A stretch of DNA of 15,794 bases, taken from Thermoleophilaceae bacterium (GTDB taxonomy: Bacteria > Actinomycetota > Thermoleophilia > Solirubrobacterales > Thermoleophilaceae). A program made the translations under genes and the position numbers. This document shows positions 14,376-15,794 of the stretch, one piece after another. The stretch lies in assembly GCA_013696905.1 (NCBI GenBank), contig JACCXP010000044.1, forward strand, positions 1 through 15,794, in the 5' to 3' direction. Below the pieces are notes generated by a model that was not told the DNA's origin, did no database searches, and saw only the letters and a program-made list of their open reading frames with translations. The number at the start of each line of letters is the position of its first letter. Positions within the stretch are counted from its first letter, which is position 1.

Positions 14376-15611
14376 ATGCCACTCGACCCAGGACGCACGG
14401 TCTCCGAGCTGCGTGAGCTGCACGAGCTGACCGGCGACGAGCACGGGGCCCAGCGCGTCGCGTTCACCGACACGTGGGCGCGGGCGCGCGAGTGGATGCG
14501 CGAGAAGCTGGAAGCACTCCCGGTCGAGGTCGAGGACGACGCCGCCGGCAACCGTTGGGCGACGCTCGAGGGGGCATCCGACCGCGCGGTCCTGATCGGT
14601 GGCCACATCGACTCCGTCCCGAACGGCGGCTGGCTTGACGGGGCGCTCGACCTGATCGCCGGCCTGGAGGTGCTGAGGCGCGTGGCCGAAGACGGACGCC
14701 CGGCCCATACCCTCCGTCTGGTCGACTGGGCCGACGAGGAGGGCGCGCGCTTCGGCCGCTCTCTGTTCGGTTCGAGCGCGGCGTCGGGCACGCTCGACAT
14801 CGAGGAGGTGCGCGGCCTCAGCGATGCGGCCGGCGTCGCACTGCCCGATGCGCTGGCGGAGCACGGCCTCGAGCTCGATCGCCTGGCCGAGGCTCGCGGG
14901 CGGCTCGCGGGCGCCGCCGCCTATCTCGAGCTGCACATCGAGCAGGGCCCCGTGCTCGAGCGCCTCGAGCTTCCGCTGGGCGTCGTGCTCGGGACATTCG
15001 GCCTCGAGCGCACGCGCGTGAGCTTCACGGGCCAGTCGGCACACGCCGGCTCGACGCCGATGGACGTGCGCCGCGACGCCCTCGCCGCGGCCGCCCGGCT
15101 GACGCTCGATCTGCGCGAGATCGCGAAGCAGGGCGGCGGCGTCGGCACCGTCGGCACGATCGCCGTGCAGCCGGGCATCGTCACGGCGGTGCCGGGCGCA
15201 TGCGAGATCGTGCTCGACCAGCGCCACCTCGAGGCCGACGGGCTGGCCGTGATGGTGGCCGAGGCGCGCGAGGCGGCGCAGCGTATCGCCGGCGAGGAGG
15301 GGGTCGCGCTCGACTGGCAGCCGATCTGGGCGATCGAGCCGATCCACTTCCACCCCGGGCTGATCGAGTTGGCTGAGGATGCGGTGCGCGAGATCGCGGG
15401 TGAGGCGCCGACTCTTCCGAGCGGCCCGCTGCATGACGCCGCCGAGGCCGCACGGGTGGGGGTTCCGACGGTGATGCTGTTCGTCCAGAGCCTGCGCGGG
15501 CTCTCGCATGCCAAGGAGGAGGACACGCTCCAAGAGCATCTCGAGCTGGCGGTCGAGGCACTCGACCGCCTCACGACGAAGACGCTCGCCTGGGTCGGAG
15601 GCTCCCCCTAG
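14376..15611 (+). CDS. Zn-dependent M20 amidohydrolase (hydantoinase/carbamoylase type)
   Basis: 411 residues from ATG 14376; an alternative GTG at 14355 adds seven residues but lies before the predicted +1. Metal and catalytic motifs: LIGGHIDSVPNGGWLDGALD (His77, Asp88), VDWADEEGARFG (Glu121/Glu122), LELHIEQGPVLE, and SGPLHDAAEAARVGVPTVMLF with the last metal His. FTGQSAHAGSTPMDVRRDAL marks the dimer lid, with the His-Ala-Gly-x-Thr-Pro signature of N-carbamoyl-amino-acid hydrolases, allantoate amidohydrolase and beta-ureidopropionase. It removes a carbamoyl group or splits an amide; which one cannot be told, and no pyrimidine or allantoin genes are visible. Cytoplasmic. It is divergent from the glycosyltransferase operon, and its TAG stop shares the palindrome CTAG with the stop of the opposing transporter gene. 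Confidence 0.92.
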   Translation: MPLDPGRTVSELRELHELTGDEHGAQRVAFTDTWARAREWMREKLEALPVEVEDDAAGNRWATLEGASDRAVLIGGHIDSVPNGGWLDGALDLIAGLEVLRRVAEDGRPAHTLRLVDWADEEGARFGRSLFGSSAASGTLDIEEVRGLSDAAGVALPDALAEHGLELDRLAEARGRLAGAAAYLELHIEQGPVLERLELPLGVVLGTFGLERTRVSFTGQSAHAGSTPMDVRRDALAAAARLTLDLREIAKQGGGVGTVGTIAVQPGIVTAVPGACEIVLDQRHLEADGLAVMVAEAREAAQRIAGEEGVALDWQPIWAIEPIHFHPGLIELAEDAVREIAGEAPTLPSGPLHDAAEAARVGVPTVMLFVQSLRGLSHAKEEDTLQEHLELAVEALDRLTTKTLAWVGGSP

Positions 15612-15794
15612 CGCAGATTCGCGGCCTCGATGCCGTCGCGGTGTCGCCGCGGACCACTGCCCGCCGCCAGCCACGAGCCGCTGACGATCAGGACCAGCCC
15701 CGCGAAGGTGCCCGGGGTCGCCGGCTCGTCGAGCAGAACGATCCCGTAGAGGACCGCAAAGGCGGGCACGACGTAGATCGTGATCGAGGCCCGC
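15608..15794 (-). CDS. EamA/DMT-family transporter, C-terminal end only
   Basis: The last 61 codons of a gene that enters from the right edge. RASITIYVVPAFAVLYGIVLLDEPATPGTFAGLVLIVSGSWLAAG is the last helical hairpin of an EamA domain: helix 9 with the conserved Pro, the short loop xDEPxTPxxFxG, and helix 10, followed by a basic tail ending AANLR. These inner-membrane proteins export metabolites such as amino acids; the substrate here is unknown. No start is in the window. The gene is convergent with the M20 hydrolase, and the two stops overlap by four bases. Confidence 0.85.
   Translation of the reverse strand, partial: RASITIYVVPAFAVLYGIVLLDEPATPGTFAGLVLIVSGSWLAAGSGPRRHRDGIEAANLR

Noticed and set aside
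14157..15674. 505-codon open frame on minus across the M20 hydrolase gene
   Set aside because: Plus strand encodes all metal-binding motifs of the M20 family; the minus product has none.

Overview
The window is very GC-rich, densely packed, and shows GTG/TTG starts, GTGA stop/start overlaps and few Shine-Dalgarno sites. The protein families present (circularly permuted ATP-grasp with GCS2 and GATase, TIGR04283-like glycosyltransferase, VAT-1-like oxidoreductase, actinobacterial-style leuA leader) suggest a deep-branching actinobacterium, perhaps Thermoleophilia/Solirubrobacterales. That placement is inferred from composition and gene content only.

Layout, left to right. (1) 1-2847, minus: a three-gene operon coupled by two GTGA overlaps, with a circularly permuted ATP-grasp ligase first, a class I glutamine-amidotransferase-type gamma-glutamyl hydrolase second and a YbdK/GCS2 carboxylate-amine ligase third (cut by the window edge). 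It looks like a small peptide or amide ligation/hydrolysis pathway of unknown product. (2) 2960-4155: YqgE/AlgH-family protein on plus, then on minus a small zinc-ribbon protein followed by a Pro/Thr/Ser-rich putative lipoprotein. (3) 4230-5765, plus: a GT4 glycosyltransferase. (4) 5768-7152: a complete insertion sequence with a MULE/IS1249-like transposase and strong terminal inverted repeats, inserted exactly at the stop codon of the glycosyltransferase gene. (5) 7228-9684, plus: an exported TolB-like propeller protein and a zinc-free quinone-reductase-like MDR enzyme. (6) 9698-11422, plus: a 17-residue leucine-rich leader peptide and leuA, joined by an RNA that can fold so that the leuA ribosome site is hidden. 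(7) 11489-12157, plus: a SAM methyltransferase without a standard start codon, in the same frame as leuA directly after its TAG stop. (8) 12060-14317, minus: a GT2 glycosyltransferase and a mercuric-reductase-like flavoprotein as an operon, whose 3' end overlaps the methyltransferase gene. (9) 14376-15611, plus: an M20 hydantoinase/carbamoylase-type amidohydrolase. (10) 15608-15794, minus: the C-terminal end of an EamA/DMT transporter.

The strongest signals beyond routine annotation are the leuA translational attenuator (leader peptide plus a stem of about 22 base pairs hiding the leuA Shine-Dalgarno), the three-gene ATP-grasp/GATase/GCS2 operon, a recurrent arrangement in which a -10-like hexamer sits 6-8 nt before the start codon (predicted leaderless mRNAs), and the leuA-methyltransferase junction. 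There is no stretch over 300 bases without a gene. No tRNA, rRNA or CRISPR array was seen.
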